From Gordonia sp. SL306 (lineage in GTDB: Bacteria > Actinomycetota > Actinomycetes > Mycobacteriales > Mycobacteriaceae), in contig NZ_CP113063.1 of assembly GCF_026625785.1 (NCBI RefSeq), positions 3,534,001 to 3,598,000 on the forward strand: a stretch of 64,000 bases of DNA, in the 5' to 3' direction. Position 1 is the first letter of the stretch. Every line of letters begins with the position of its first letter. Positions 10,688 to 19,328 of the stretch are shown one piece after another. The translations under genes and the position numbers were made by a program. The notes under the pieces were generated by a model. It was not told the origin of the DNA, did not search any database, and worked only from the letters and a program-made list of their open reading frames with translations.

Positions 10688-11884
10688 TTACTGCTCGCGG
10701 TAGTCGCGGAGTAGTCCTTTGCTGATGATCTGTTTCTGGATTTCGCTGGTGCCTTCGCCGATGAGGAGGAAGGGGGCTTCGCGCATCAGCCGTTCGATCT
10801 CGAATTCTTTCGAGTAGCCGTAGCCGCCGTGGATGCGGAAGGAGGCCTGGGTGACCTCGGCGCAGTATTCGCTGCACAAGTATTTGGCCATGCCGGCGGC
10901 GACGTCGTTGCGTTCGCCGGAGTCTTTGAGGCGGGCGGCGTTGACCATCATCAGATGCGCGGCTTCGACCTTGGTGGCCATCTCGGCCAGGGAGAACGCG
11001 ATCGCCTGGTGTTCGGCGATGGGTTTGCCGAAGGTGGTGCGCTGCTGGGCGTACCGGACGGCGAGCTCGAAGGCCCGCTGACCCACGCCGCAGGCGCGGG
11101 CCGAGACATTGACGCGGCCGACCTCGACACCGTCCATCATGTGGGCGAAGCCGCGACCGGTGACTCCGCCCAGGACATCGGTGGCGGGTGCGCGGTAGCC
11201 GTCGAAGATGAGCTCGGTGGTGTCGATGCCCTTGTAGCCCATCTTGTCGATCTTGCCGGGGATGGTCACCCCGGGCAGGACCTCTCCGAAGCCCGCAGGT
11301 TTCTCGATGAGGAATGTGGTGAGGTTCTTGTGCGGCTTGTCGGCCCCCTCGTCGGTCCGCACCAGGGCGGCGACGAGGGTGGAACTCGCTCCGTTGGTGA
11401 GCCACATCTTCTGGCCGGTGATCGAGTAGTCGCCGTCGTCGGTGCGCTTGGCCGTCGTCGTGATGGCGGCGACGTCGGAACCGAGTTCGGGTTCCGACAT
11501 CGAGAACGCGCCGCGGATCTCGCCGGTGGCCATGCGCGGCAGGAAGTGCTGTTTCTGCTCGTCGGTGCCGTGCTGGCGGATCATGTAGGCGACGATGAAG
11601 TGGGTGTTGATCACACCCGATACGCTCATCCACCCGCGGGCCAGTTCCTCGACGCACAGTGCGTAGGTCAACAACGACTCACCCAGCCCGCCGTACTCCT
11701 CGGGGATCATCAGACCGAACAAGCCCATCTCGCGCATGCCGTCGACGATCTCCTGCGGATACGTATCCGCATGCTCGAGCTCCTGCGCCACCGGAATGAT
11801 CTGTTTGTCCACAAACCGGCGAACATTCGCCACGATCTCGGACTGGATCTCGGTCAATCCCAGAGTTTGCGCGAGACGGGTCAT
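10688..11884 (-). CDS. Acyl-CoA dehydrogenase
   Basis: 398 residues with the standard acyl-CoA dehydrogenase layout: N-terminal helical domain (MREMGLFGLMIPEEYGGLG), beta domain with FSMSEPELGSD and MWLTNGASS, and C-terminal helical domain with QRTTFGKPI, RIHGGYGYSKEF and the catalytic Glu377 in GEGTSEIQK. It resembles the enzyme at 31181 (the GF..MM.G.E.GR segment) more than its immediate neighbour. First gene of a two-gene unit with the LCAD-like enzyme. The 305 nt upstream (11885-12189) are a divergent intergenic region shared with the MFS gene; I see no clear operator in it. Confidence 0.9.
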   Translation of the reverse strand: MTRLAQTLGLTEIQSEIVANVRRFVDKQIIPVAQELEHADTYPQEIVDGMREMGLFGLMIPEEYGGLGESLLTYALCVEELARGWMSVSGVINTHFIVAYMIRQHGTDEQKQHFLPRMATGEIRGAFSMSEPELGSDVAAITTTAKRTDDGDYSITGQKMWLTNGASSTLVAALVRTDEGADKPHKNLTTFLIEKPAGFGEVLPGVTIPGKIDKMGYKGIDTTELIFDGYRAPATDVLGGVTGRGFAHMMDGVEVGRVNVSARACGVGQRAFELAVRYAQQRTTFGKPIAEHQAIAFSLAEMATKVEAAHLMMVNAARLKDSGERNDVAAGMAKYLCSEYCAEVTQASFRIHGGYGYSKEFEIERLMREAPFLLIGEGTSEIQKQIISKGLLRDYREQ

Positions 11885-12189
11885 CTGACCTCTTCTTCGG
11901 TCGGCGGGTTCTTGTCGTCAGGGCGCTCGTCGGTGGCCCAGGCACACCGGTGAACCCTCTCAGCATGCCTGCCGGACGTGCGCGATGGAATGACGCGATC
12001 GGCTATCGATGCGTTAGCGGGAGCCAATGATGCGTGGTCGCGGGATGTGCGCAGACGACTCATAGGCAGTGACAGTCTCACTCTTCGCCGAACGGACATT
12101 GTTCGCGATCGCGACGGAACGCTTCAATCGAGTCGGTGTGACCCACGCCACCATCTCCGACCTCCCCTCGCATTGCTGAAGGAGACTCC

Positions 12190-13551
12190 ATGCCGACCAC
12201 CAAAGCCGATCCGGACATGGCGACCCAGGACTTTCCCGCGTCGACCGCGTTGCGCGACCGCGCCGGTTCACCACGAAAGGCGTGGGGACTGACCTCGCTA
12301 CTGGTGGCGCTGTATGTCATCAACTACGCCGACAAGGCAGTGCTGGGCATCATCGCCCAGCCGCTCGCCGACGAACTCGGTCTGCGGTCCTCGCAGATCG
12401 GTTTGGTCGGCAGCCTGTTCTTCCTGACCTTCACGATCGGCGGATTCTTCGCAGGCGCTCTGAACCGGTGGTTCTCGCTCCGGTGGGCGCTGGTCTTGCT
12501 GGCGCTGTGCTGGGCATTCGCGATGCTGCCGCTGGTCGCCGTTGCGGCCTTCGCGGTGCTCATCGTGAGCAGGTTGCTCCTCGGATTCGCCGAAGGACCC
12601 AGTTCTGCGTTGCTGCACACCGCGGCGTACTCGTGGCATCCGCCGGCGAAGCGCGCGCTGCCGGGCGCTCTGCTGGCCGGCGCCGCCTCCATCGCGAAGA
12701 TCGCCATCGCGCCGATCCTCGCGCTGGTCACCGTGAACCTCGGTTGGCGCGCGGCCCTGGTGACGCTCTCGGTAGCGGGTCTGTTGTGGTGTGTCGTGTG
12801 GCTGGCCACCTGGCAGGACGGGCCGTACATCTCCGGTGCCAAAGGCTCTGCCACGAGCGCGACCACAACGGCGGGCGAGGAACCCGCTGTCCCGTGGGTG
12901 CGGATCTTCACCTCCCGGACGTTCATCGGCGGCGCTCTGCTGGTGATGAGTGTGTATGCCCTGGTCACCGTGGTCCTCACCTGGCTGCCCTCCTATTTCG
13001 AGGTAGGTCTCGGCTACAGCCGGTTGCAGGCGGGCTCGATGTTCGCGTTCCCGTCGATCGTCGGACTGGTGCTGATGCTGGTGACCTCTGTCGTCGCCGA
13101 CCGCCTGATCTCGCGGGGTGCGACCTCGCGAAAGGTTCGGGTGATCGTGCCGTCCGTCGGCGTGCTGATCTCCGGGGTCCTGCTGTTCCTACTGCCGTCG
13201 ATCGGTACCCCGGCAGTCGCCGTGCTGGTCGTCTCGGTCGGCTACGGTTTCGCGACGACCGTCTTCCCTCTGATGAACGCCGCGATCTCGGAGATCTGCC
13301 CGCCGCGTCAGACCGCGGGCACCCTCGGCGTGTTCCTGGCGATCATGGCGATCGGCGGCCTCGTCGCGCCGTATGCCACCGGTCTGATCGTCGATGCGGC
13401 GGCCACTCCTGCGCAGGGGTACGCCACCGCATTCCAGATCCTCGGACTCGTCGCGTCGGTATGCGCGGTGATCGCGCTCGTCCTGGCCGATCCCGAACGC
13501 GACAAGATGCTGGTCCGGCGAGGCCTGGTGGACGAAACGACCCGCCCATAG
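12190..13551 (+). CDS. MFS transporter (anion:cation symporter-like)
   Basis: 453-residue inner-membrane carrier with 12 predicted hydrophobic segments. The first (LLVALYVINYADKAVLGIIA) has the NYADK/R pattern of the ACS/aromatic-acid symporter group. SRLLLGFAEGPSSALL and the second-half VVADRLISRGATSRK loop are typical of the superfamily. The ATG at 12190 has GAAGGAG 7 nt upstream. It is followed by thiolase, SDR and acyl-CoA synthetase genes on the same strand, so it probably imports the carboxylic acid activated and degraded by those enzymes. The substrate cannot be told from sequence. Confidence 0.88.
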   Translation: MPTTKADPDMATQDFPASTALRDRAGSPRKAWGLTSLLVALYVINYADKAVLGIIAQPLADELGLRSSQIGLVGSLFFLTFTIGGFFAGALNRWFSLRWALVLLALCWAFAMLPLVAVAAFAVLIVSRLLLGFAEGPSSALLHTAAYSWHPPAKRALPGALLAGAASIAKIAIAPILALVTVNLGWRAALVTLSVAGLLWCVVWLATWQDGPYISGAKGSATSATTTAGEEPAVPWVRIFTSRTFIGGALLVMSVYALVTVVLTWLPSYFEVGLGYSRLQAGSMFAFPSIVGLVLMLVTSVVADRLISRGATSRKVRVIVPSVGVLISGVLLFLLPSIGTPAVAVLVVSVGYGFATTVFPLMNAAISEICPPRQTAGTLGVFLAIMAIGGLVAPYATGLIVDAAATPAQGYATAFQILGLVASVCAVIALVLADPERDKMLVRRGLVDETTRP

Positions 13552-13674
13552 GTTCGGGCTATCCGTCCGTGAGCGTGAATCGACTTGTGATCCACCGTGC
13601 TTCATGGTCGATTCGAGTGGGGCCCGATGACCTCAGCGCAGCAATCCGATCCACCGTCAGTAGAAGGAAGTCCC

Positions 13675-14808
13675 ATGCGTGATGCAGTGATCGTCGACGC
13701 CGTCCGCACCCCGATCGGACGTCGCCGCGGCGCCCTGTCGGGAATCCACCCCGCCGATCTGTCGGCGCACGTACTCGAGGCCCTCGTCGAACGCGTCGGC
13801 ATCGACCCGTCGGTGATCGATGACGTGGTCTGGGGCTGCGTCAGTCAGACGTCCGAGCAGGCGACCAACATCGCCCGCACCGCCGTCCTCGCTGCCGGCT
13901 GGCCCGAATCGGTGCCCGGCACCACGGTCAGCCGGGCCTGCGGATCGAGCCAGCAGGCAGTCAGCATGGCTGCGGCGGCGGTGATCTCCGGTCAGCAGGA
14001 CGTCGTGGTCGCCGGTGGCGTCGAGTCGATGAGCCGGGTGCCGATGGGGAGTGCGGCGCCCGACGGCGAGAATCAGCCGGCCACGGTGCTCGACCGATAC
14101 GGGGTGGACCGCTTCAGTCAGGGGATCGGGGCCGAGATGATGGCCGAGAAGTGGGCACTGAGTCGAACCGCCCTCGACGAGTTCTCCCTACGGTCCCATG
14201 AGCTCGCCGCGACCGCCGCCGACAACGGGGCCTTCGACGGGCAACTCGCGCCCATCACGGGGGTCCTCGAAGGTGACGAGGGAATCCGCCGTGGGGGCAC
14301 GCTGGAATCGATGAGTACGCTCAAGCCTGCCTTCAAAGACGACGGGGTCATCCACGCGGGCAATGCCTCCCAGATCTCCGATGGTTCCGGCGCGCTGCTC
14401 GTGATGGGCGACGACACGGCGAAGAAACTGGGAGTCTCGCCGATCGCGAGGGTGCACACGGCGGTGGTCGCCGGCGACGACCCGGTCATGATGCTCGCCG
14501 GACCGATCGCGGCGACTGCGAAGGCGCTCAAGCGTTCGGGCCTCGCGATCAGGGACATCGGCGCTTTCGAGATCAACGAGGCCTTCGCCCCGGTTCCGCT
14601 CGCGTGGCAGATCGAGACGGACGCTGATCCGGAACGTGTCAATCCGCTCGGCGGTGCCATCGCCGTCGGCCACCCGCTGGGTGGTTCGGGAGCGATCCTG
14701 ATGACGAGGCTGATCCATCACATGCGCGACAACGGAATCCGCTACGGGCTGCAGTCGATGTGCGAGGCAGGCGGTATGGCCAACGCGACCATCGTCGAAC
14801 TCGTCTGA
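13675..14808 (+). CDS. Acetyl-CoA C-acyltransferase (thiolase)
   Basis: Thiolytic cleavage of 3-ketoacyl-CoA, the last beta-oxidation step. 377 residues; nucleophile Cys89 in SRACGSSQQ, NEAFAPVPLAW, GHPLGGSG (catalytic His) and the second active-site Cys in MCEAGGMANATIVELV. The ATG at 13675 (MRDAVIVDAVRTPIG) is preferred: thiolases begin this way and GAAGGAAG precedes it. An in-frame ATG at 13627 is the alternative. It sits 16 nt before an SDR gene, and the set thiolase-SDR-ligase reads as one catabolic operon. Confidence 0.93.
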   Translation: MRDAVIVDAVRTPIGRRRGALSGIHPADLSAHVLEALVERVGIDPSVIDDVVWGCVSQTSEQATNIARTAVLAAGWPESVPGTTVSRACGSSQQAVSMAAAAVISGQQDVVVAGGVESMSRVPMGSAAPDGENQPATVLDRYGVDRFSQGIGAEMMAEKWALSRTALDEFSLRSHELAATAADNGAFDGQLAPITGVLEGDEGIRRGGTLESMSTLKPAFKDDGVIHAGNASQISDGSGALLVMGDDTAKKLGVSPIARVHTAVVAGDDPVMMLAGPIAATAKALKRSGLAIRDIGAFEINEAFAPVPLAWQIETDADPERVNPLGGAIAVGHPLGGSGAILMTRLIHHMRDNGIRYGLQSMCEAGGMANATIVELV

Positions 14809-14824
14809 AACACGAAGGAACACA

Positions 14825-15589
14825 ATGGAACTCAAAGGTCAGTCCTTCGCCGTCACCGGCGGCGCATCCGGATTGGGGCTGGCGACGGCGAACCGCATCG
14901 TCGACGCAGGCGGGCAGGTCACGTTGATCGACCTGCCCACCTCCGACGGCGAGGCCGTCGCAAGCGAACTCGGATCGTCGGCGAGCTTCGCCCCGGCCGA
15001 CATCACCGATCGTGAGCAGTTCGCCGCCGCCCTCGACGTCGCCGACGAGCGCGGCGGTCTGCGGGGGCTGGTGCACTGCGCGGGCGCCGGGCGGCGGATG
15101 CGCGTGCTGGACAAGGAGGGCAAAGCGGGATCGCTCGAGGACTTCGAGTTCGTGATCAACCTGAACCTCGTCGGATCGTTCAATGCCCTCTCCTTGGGGG
15201 CCGAGCGGATGGCGCGGCTCCACGAGCTCGACGGCGAGCGCGGCTGCATCGTCCTCACGGCCTCGGTGGCCGCCTTCGAGGGCCAGATCGGTCAGATCAA
15301 CTACAGTGCCTCGAAGGCAGGCATCGTCGGCATGACGATCGTCGGAGCGCGCGACCTGGCGAGCAAACTCATCCGGGTCAACACGATCGCACCGGGCACG
15401 ATGGACACGCCTCTGCTGGCGCGGCTGCGCGACGACGTCCGCGCGTCGCTCGCGGCCAGCATCCCGAATCCGTCTCGCCTCGGCAAGCCGTCGGAGTTCG
15501 GGCAACTCGCGGTCTCGATCCTCGAGAACAGCTATCTCAACGGCGAGACGATCCGCCTCGACGGAGCGATCCGGATGGCACCGCGATGA
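14825..15589 (+). CDS. SDR oxidoreductase, 3-hydroxyacyl-CoA dehydrogenase type II-like
   Basis: 254-residue classical short-chain dehydrogenase. The NAD-binding loop TGGASGLG (11-18), DLPTSDG after strand 2, catalytic Ser in LTASVAAFEGQIGQ and YSASK are all present. The sequence style (ELKGQSFAVTGGASGLG; EDFEFVINLNLVGSFN; NTIAPGTMDTPLL) matches the HSD10/2-methyl-3-hydroxybutyryl-CoA dehydrogenase group, which fits its place between thiolase and acyl-CoA synthetase. It probably oxidises a 3-hydroxyacyl-CoA, perhaps branched. The stop overlaps the ligase start (ATGA). Confidence 0.88.
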   Translation: MELKGQSFAVTGGASGLGLATANRIVDAGGQVTLIDLPTSDGEAVASELGSSASFAPADITDREQFAAALDVADERGGLRGLVHCAGAGRRMRVLDKEGKAGSLEDFEFVINLNLVGSFNALSLGAERMARLHELDGERGCIVLTASVAAFEGQIGQINYSASKAGIVGMTIVGARDLASKLIRVNTIAPGTMDTPLLARLRDDVRASLAASIPNPSRLGKPSEFGQLAVSILENSYLNGETIRLDGAIRMAPR

Positions 15590-17271
15590 GTGATGCATCG
15601 ACGAAGGTCCGAGGCGGGGCCACTGAGCCTCACGGGTCAACCGAACTCCACTATCCCGACGTCCCGGTGGCGGCGCTGCCGCCGAGTATGGCGCGGATGT
15701 ACGGCGATCGGGCGGCTGTGGTCGACGGTGACCGGGTGTTGAGTTACGACGAACTCGACGTCGAAACCGGGCGGGTCGCAGCGGCATTGCGAGCGTCCGG
15801 GGTCGACGATCGCGACGTGGTCCTCCTGCATCTTGCCAACAGCATCGAGTTCGTCGTCGCGTACTACGGTTCGCTGCGCGCCGGGGCGACGGTCACTCTC
15901 GTCAATCCGCTCCAACCGGTTCCCGGCTTGCGGGCGCAGCTCGCCGAAACGGGTGCGGTGGCCGCGTTCACGGGAGCCGAGCAACTCGAACGTCTGCTCG
16001 ACGCGGCACGCGAAACCCGCCTTCTCGCCGTGGTGCTGGCCGAGCCCGACGCGCCGTCGGCACCCGTTGGGGTGGCGACGCTCGCGGAATTCACCGCGGG
16101 CCAATCCGTCGCCCCGGCCACGTCGGTGACTTCCGCCGACGTCGCGCACCTCGCTTTCACAGGCGGCACCACCGGGGTCTCCAAGGGTGTTCAGGTGTTG
16201 CACCGCAACGTGATCGGAAATGTCACCCAGATGATCGGATGGCGCGCCGGGCACGCGGTGATCGAGGGCGACGACGGGTACGTCCAGCTCCGATCGCGAG
16301 GTGGCGAGAGTCGGGGAGTGGTCCCCGGCGACGCCGCCACCGTCGTGGTGTCGCCGCTGTTCCACGCACATGCCCTCATCAACATGTCCTTCCTGCTGCT
16401 CTGCGGTGCCACCCAGGTGCTGGCGGGACGGTTCGATCCGGCGAAGATGCTCGGTCTGATCGAACGTCATCGCGCCACCTACATCACCGGCAGTCCGGCG
16501 ATGTGGCACGCGTTGGCCACGCACCCGGACGTCGCGAACCGTGACCTGTCGTCGGTTCGGGTGGTGTCATCGGGCGCTGCACCGATCGACCGGGTCACGC
16601 TCGAACTGCTGCAGGCGGCATTCCCCTCGGGGGCGGTCGTGGAGGGCTACGGACTCACCGAGGCAACGTGTCTGGTCTCGTCAGCGCCGCTGACGAGTGA
16701 CGGTGAATATCGGCTCGGCAGTGTGGGTTTGCCGACATTCGACACCGCGATCGAGATCCGCTCGGTCGATGACCCGCACACCGTGCTGCCGGCGGGCGAA
16801 CGTGGTGAGCTGTGGGTCCGCGGACCTCAGGTCACCGCCGGCTATCTGGGTCACCCCGAGATCACGGCCGCGCAGTATCTCGACGGATGGCTCGACACCG
16901 GCGACATCGCCTACCGCGACGACGACGGGTACCTCTACATCTGTGACCGCGCCAAGGACATGCTGATCTACAAGGGCTACAACGTCTATCCGCGGGAACT
17001 CGAGGAGATCCTGGTCACGCATCCGGATGTTGCTTCCGCGGCCGTGGTCGGGCGTGCGGCGGGCAGTGTCGGTCAGGAGCCGGTCGCGTTCATCGTGCCC
17101 AAGGACGGCCACGTGATCGACGAGGAACTCGTCCGCGGTTTCGTCGCCGAGCAGGTGTTGCCGTACAAGAAGATCCGAGACGTCATCGTCGTGGACTCCC
17201 TGCCGACATCGGCGGCGGGCAAGATCCAGAAGGTCGCGTTGCGCGAGCTGCTGACACCCACGGCCCGCTGA
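15586..17271 (+). CDS. AMP-dependent acyl-CoA synthetase
   Basis: ATP-dependent activation of a carboxylic acid to acyl-CoA through an acyl-adenylate. 561 residues; P-loop FTGGTTGVSKG, the A5 motif VEGYGLTEAT, GWLDTGDIAYRDDDGYLYI, CDRAKDMLIYKGYNVYPRELE and the C-terminal lysine in PTSAAGKIQKV. It overlaps the upstream SDR by 4 nt, so the two are translationally coupled. A residue block after the P-loop (GHAVIEGDDGYVQLRSRGGESRGVVPGDA) is longer than usual and may shape the acyl pocket. The substrate is unknown. A strong hairpin (17265-17303) begins at its stop codon. Confidence 0.93.
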   Translation: MSDASTKVRGGATEPHGSTELHYPDVPVAALPPSMARMYGDRAAVVDGDRVLSYDELDVETGRVAAALRASGVDDRDVVLLHLANSIEFVVAYYGSLRAGATVTLVNPLQPVPGLRAQLAETGAVAAFTGAEQLERLLDAARETRLLAVVLAEPDAPSAPVGVATLAEFTAGQSVAPATSVTSADVAHLAFTGGTTGVSKGVQVLHRNVIGNVTQMIGWRAGHAVIEGDDGYVQLRSRGGESRGVVPGDAATVVVSPLFHAHALINMSFLLLCGATQVLAGRFDPAKMLGLIERHRATYITGSPAMWHALATHPDVANRDLSSVRVVSSGAAPIDRVTLELLQAAFPSGAVVEGYGLTEATCLVSSAPLTSDGEYRLGSVGLPTFDTAIEIRSVDDPHTVLPAGERGELWVRGPQVTAGYLGHPEITAAQYLDGWLDTGDIAYRDDDGYLYICDRAKDMLIYKGYNVYPRELEEILVTHPDVASAAVVGRAAGSVGQEPVAFIVPKDGHVIDEELVRGFVAEQVLPYKKIRDVIVVDSLPTSAAGKIQKVALRELLTPTAR

Positions 17272-17303
17272 TCGAGTGGCGTCGGTTGCCACTCGATCAG
17301 CGG
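17265..17303 (+). terminator. Hairpin at the end of the thiolase-SDR-ligase operon
   Basis: Perfect 16-bp stem (CCGCTGATCGAGTGGC and its complement) around a 7-nt loop GTCGGTT, starting in the last codons of the acyl-CoA synthetase gene. There is no clear U tract, as is common for actinobacterial terminators. It may also act as a barrier for the convergent DUF222 gene. Confidence 0.7.
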
Positions 17304-17314
17304 CGGCCATGCAT

Positions 17315-17339
17315 GTTTCACACTGTGGAGTTGTCAAGG
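17315..17339. repeat. 25-nt motif shared with 40033-40057
   Basis: This stretch (GTTTCAC, 18 nt, GTCAAGG-type end) matches 22 of 25 positions with 40033-40057. Here it lies just beyond the 3' end of the DUF222/HNH gene; the other copy lies beside the decayed transposase zone. It could be an end sequence of a mobile or recombining element; that is an inference. Confidence 0.45.
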
Positions 17340-17424
17340 AACGGTGCGGTGTTCGCCGCTGATCGGGTGGTTGTCTGCCGGATCGGCGTTGCTGACGGGG
17401 AGTGTGCTTGAGGAGGAAGCCTTT

Positions 17425-18675
17425 TCAGGCAGCAGCGGGTAGCTTGTCGACGGTCATGGTGCGCCGGTTGTGGGCGGCAATGGGTTGTCGTCGTGGGTCG
17501 ACGGTGGCCGGTGGGATGAGCCAGGGGTGTTTGTCGATGCCTATCGTGACTTCCCAGCCATTGTGGTGGACGTCGGCGTGACATGACGGGCACAGCAGAC
17601 AGCCGTTGGCCACAGTGGTCTCGCCGCCGTCGGCCCAGTGCACGATGTGGTGGGCCTGGGTGCGGGTGGCCGGTGCACCGCATTTGATGCAGCAGCGATC
17701 GCGGACATAGAGCGCCTTGCGCATCGCGGCCGTGAGCAGTCGCTTGTCGCGGCTGATGTCGAGGGGAACCTTCTCACCGTCGACGATGACAGTGGTGACG
17801 GTGGCATCGCACGTCAGTTGCGCCAGGGTGGATTCGGTGACTGATCCCATGAACTGCAGCGATGCCTGGATCGGTGCCTCGGCGGGCACCGTGATCAGTA
17901 CCTGCGTACGTGGTGCCGATGCCGTATCGCCGCCGCGGGAGGCGATGTCCAACAAGGCTTCCAGGGCGTCGGCGTGGCGACGTTGGGTGGAGCGGGCGTC
18001 GGGCGAGCCGTCGGGTTCGGGCCGTGGAGCGCCGAGTTCTTCCATCGCTGCCCGAAACTTCTCACCGACCTCGGTGTCGAGGTCGGCGCGTACCTGCAGA
18101 CGGCCGTCGCTGTCGGCAGCATGGGTGAGGGCATTGATCGAACGGTCCTCGGCGGCGGGCAACCCACCGTCGGTGGTGGCGGCGAGCTCGTTGCCGATCA
18201 CCCTGGCACGGGCGGTGATCTGGGCGGGAGTCGCACCGGAGAAGAACTGGCCGAGCAGATCGGTCACCTGCCCGTGTCGGGTGTCATCGTCGACCGGCTC
18301 GGGTGATCGCTTCGCGATGTGGGCGATGCCTTGCACGATCCCGTCGACGTGCTCGGCCGACACGGCGCCGTCGGCGGCGTGAGCGTGCGCAGTGGGCAGC
18401 GAGTCTGTGGATGTTGCGATGCGGATCAGGCGTGCGGCTACGGCGGGTGCGAAGCCCATGACGATCAACAGTTCTCGTGTCTTTCGGCCGTGACTCTTGG
18501 CAACGCCCAGACGCTCCAGCGCGCCGACCATCTGCGCGGCGTGATGGTCGATCAGATTGCGCAGGATGAGGAAGATGCGCATGGCCTCGACCGCGTCGGG
18601 ACCGGACAGATCGTCGTGGGGTCCGAGGTCGCGGACGGAGTCGGTGATGGCGGGCAGGTCCATCAGGGTGGTCAT
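17425..18675 (-). CDS. DUF222 / HNH endonuclease domain protein (13E12 family)
   Basis: 416 residues: a helical DUF222 domain (about 20-250), then a C-terminal HNH nuclease-like module with CCIKCGAPATRTQAHHIVHWADGGETTVANGCLLCPSCHADVHH compressed into two zinc pairs (CIKCGA and CPSCH) around AHHIVHW. Such genes are multicopy in Mycobacteriales, recombine with each other and are linked to REP13E12 repeats; their role is not established. The start ATG at 18675 (MTTLMDLP) has GAAAGG 7 nt upstream. The leader and start region are duplicated upstream (see repeats at 18667-19310). It reads against the acyl-CoA operon. Confidence 0.88.
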   Translation of the reverse strand: MTTLMDLPAITDSVRDLGPHDDLSGPDAVEAMRIFLILRNLIDHHAAQMVGALERLGVAKSHGRKTRELLIVMGFAPAVAARLIRIATSTDSLPTAHAHAADGAVSAEHVDGIVQGIAHIAKRSPEPVDDDTRHGQVTDLLGQFFSGATPAQITARARVIGNELAATTDGGLPAAEDRSINALTHAADSDGRLQVRADLDTEVGEKFRAAMEELGAPRPEPDGSPDARSTQRRHADALEALLDIASRGGDTASAPRTQVLITVPAEAPIQASLQFMGSVTESTLAQLTCDATVTTVIVDGEKVPLDISRDKRLLTAAMRKALYVRDRCCIKCGAPATRTQAHHIVHWADGGETTVANGCLLCPSCHADVHHNGWEVTIGIDKHPWLIPPATVDPRRQPIAAHNRRTMTVDKLPAAA

Positions 18676-18946
18676 GTGCAGCCTTTCAGATAACGCGGAT
18701 GCGGTTGCAGGGCATCGTCATCGTTGTCTGTGGTCGATCAGGACTGGGTGTTCTGTGGTCGACCGGCTGTCATCATTTCGGCTTGGTGGAACCAGACTAT
18801 CGGTGGGTACCGACAAGATCGGCGGGGGATGTGAGGTCTGTCCACATGGTCGGGATCCGCGACAACCGCATCGGGTGACACCGATTCGTCGGCATCACGC
18901 AATGGTCGAGTGTCTGCCGCCTCGGCCGGTGAGGGAACTCAACCGT
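18667..18946. repeat. 280-bp tandem repeat, copy 1 (leader of the DUF222 gene)
   Basis: 18667-18874 is identical to 18947-19154, and the remaining 72 nt are nearly identical apart from one indel and a few substitutions. Copy 1 contains the ribosome site and first codons of the DUF222 gene plus about 260 nt of upstream DNA. The unit has no long gene of its own. A short minus frame starting in copy 2 (18955 down to 18797, 52 codons, MTTTVEFPH...) begins like the true protein (MTTLMDLP) and then runs into non-homologous sequence. Confidence 0.9.
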
Positions 18947-19225
18947 GGTGGTCATGTGCAGCCTTTCAGATAACGCGGATGCGGTTGCAGGGCATCGTCA
19001 TCGTTGTCTGTGGTCGATCAGGACTGGGTGTTCTGTGGTCGACCGGCTGTCATCATTTCGGCTTGGTGGAACCAGACTATCGGTGGGTACCGACAAGATC
19101 GGCGGGGGATGTGAGGTCTGTCCACATGGTCGGGATCCGCGACAACCGCATCGGCGGCATCGATTCGTCGGGATCACGCAATGGTCGAGTGTCTGCCGCC
19201 TCGGCCGGTGAGGGAGCCCCACCGT
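18947..19225. repeat. 280-bp tandem repeat, copy 2
   Basis: Second unit, 279 nt, one base shorter than copy 1. It carries a second intact copy of the DUF222 leader (GAAAGGCTGCAC then ATG at 18955), so the promoter, if it lies in the unit, is also doubled. The 653-nt stretch 18676-19328 between genes is made up of these repeats. Confidence 0.9.
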
Positions 19226-19310
19226 GGTGGCCATTGCAGCTCTCGGAGAACGCGAATGCCGAAACCAGACCATCGGCCGCCACCTACAAGATCGGCGAGA
19301 AAGGTGAATC
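19226..19310. repeat. Degenerate third partial copy of the repeat
   Basis: Diverged, shortened version of the leader: GGTGGCCATTGCAGC corresponds to GGTGGTCATGTGCAGC, and an ACCAGACCATCGG ... ACAAGATCGGCG block matches the body of copies 1 and 2. It also contains an ATG-start remnant (MATTVGLPH). It ends just before the acyl-CoA dehydrogenase stop. Confidence 0.65.
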
Positions 19311-19328
19311 GAGTTCGAGCGGCGGCAA

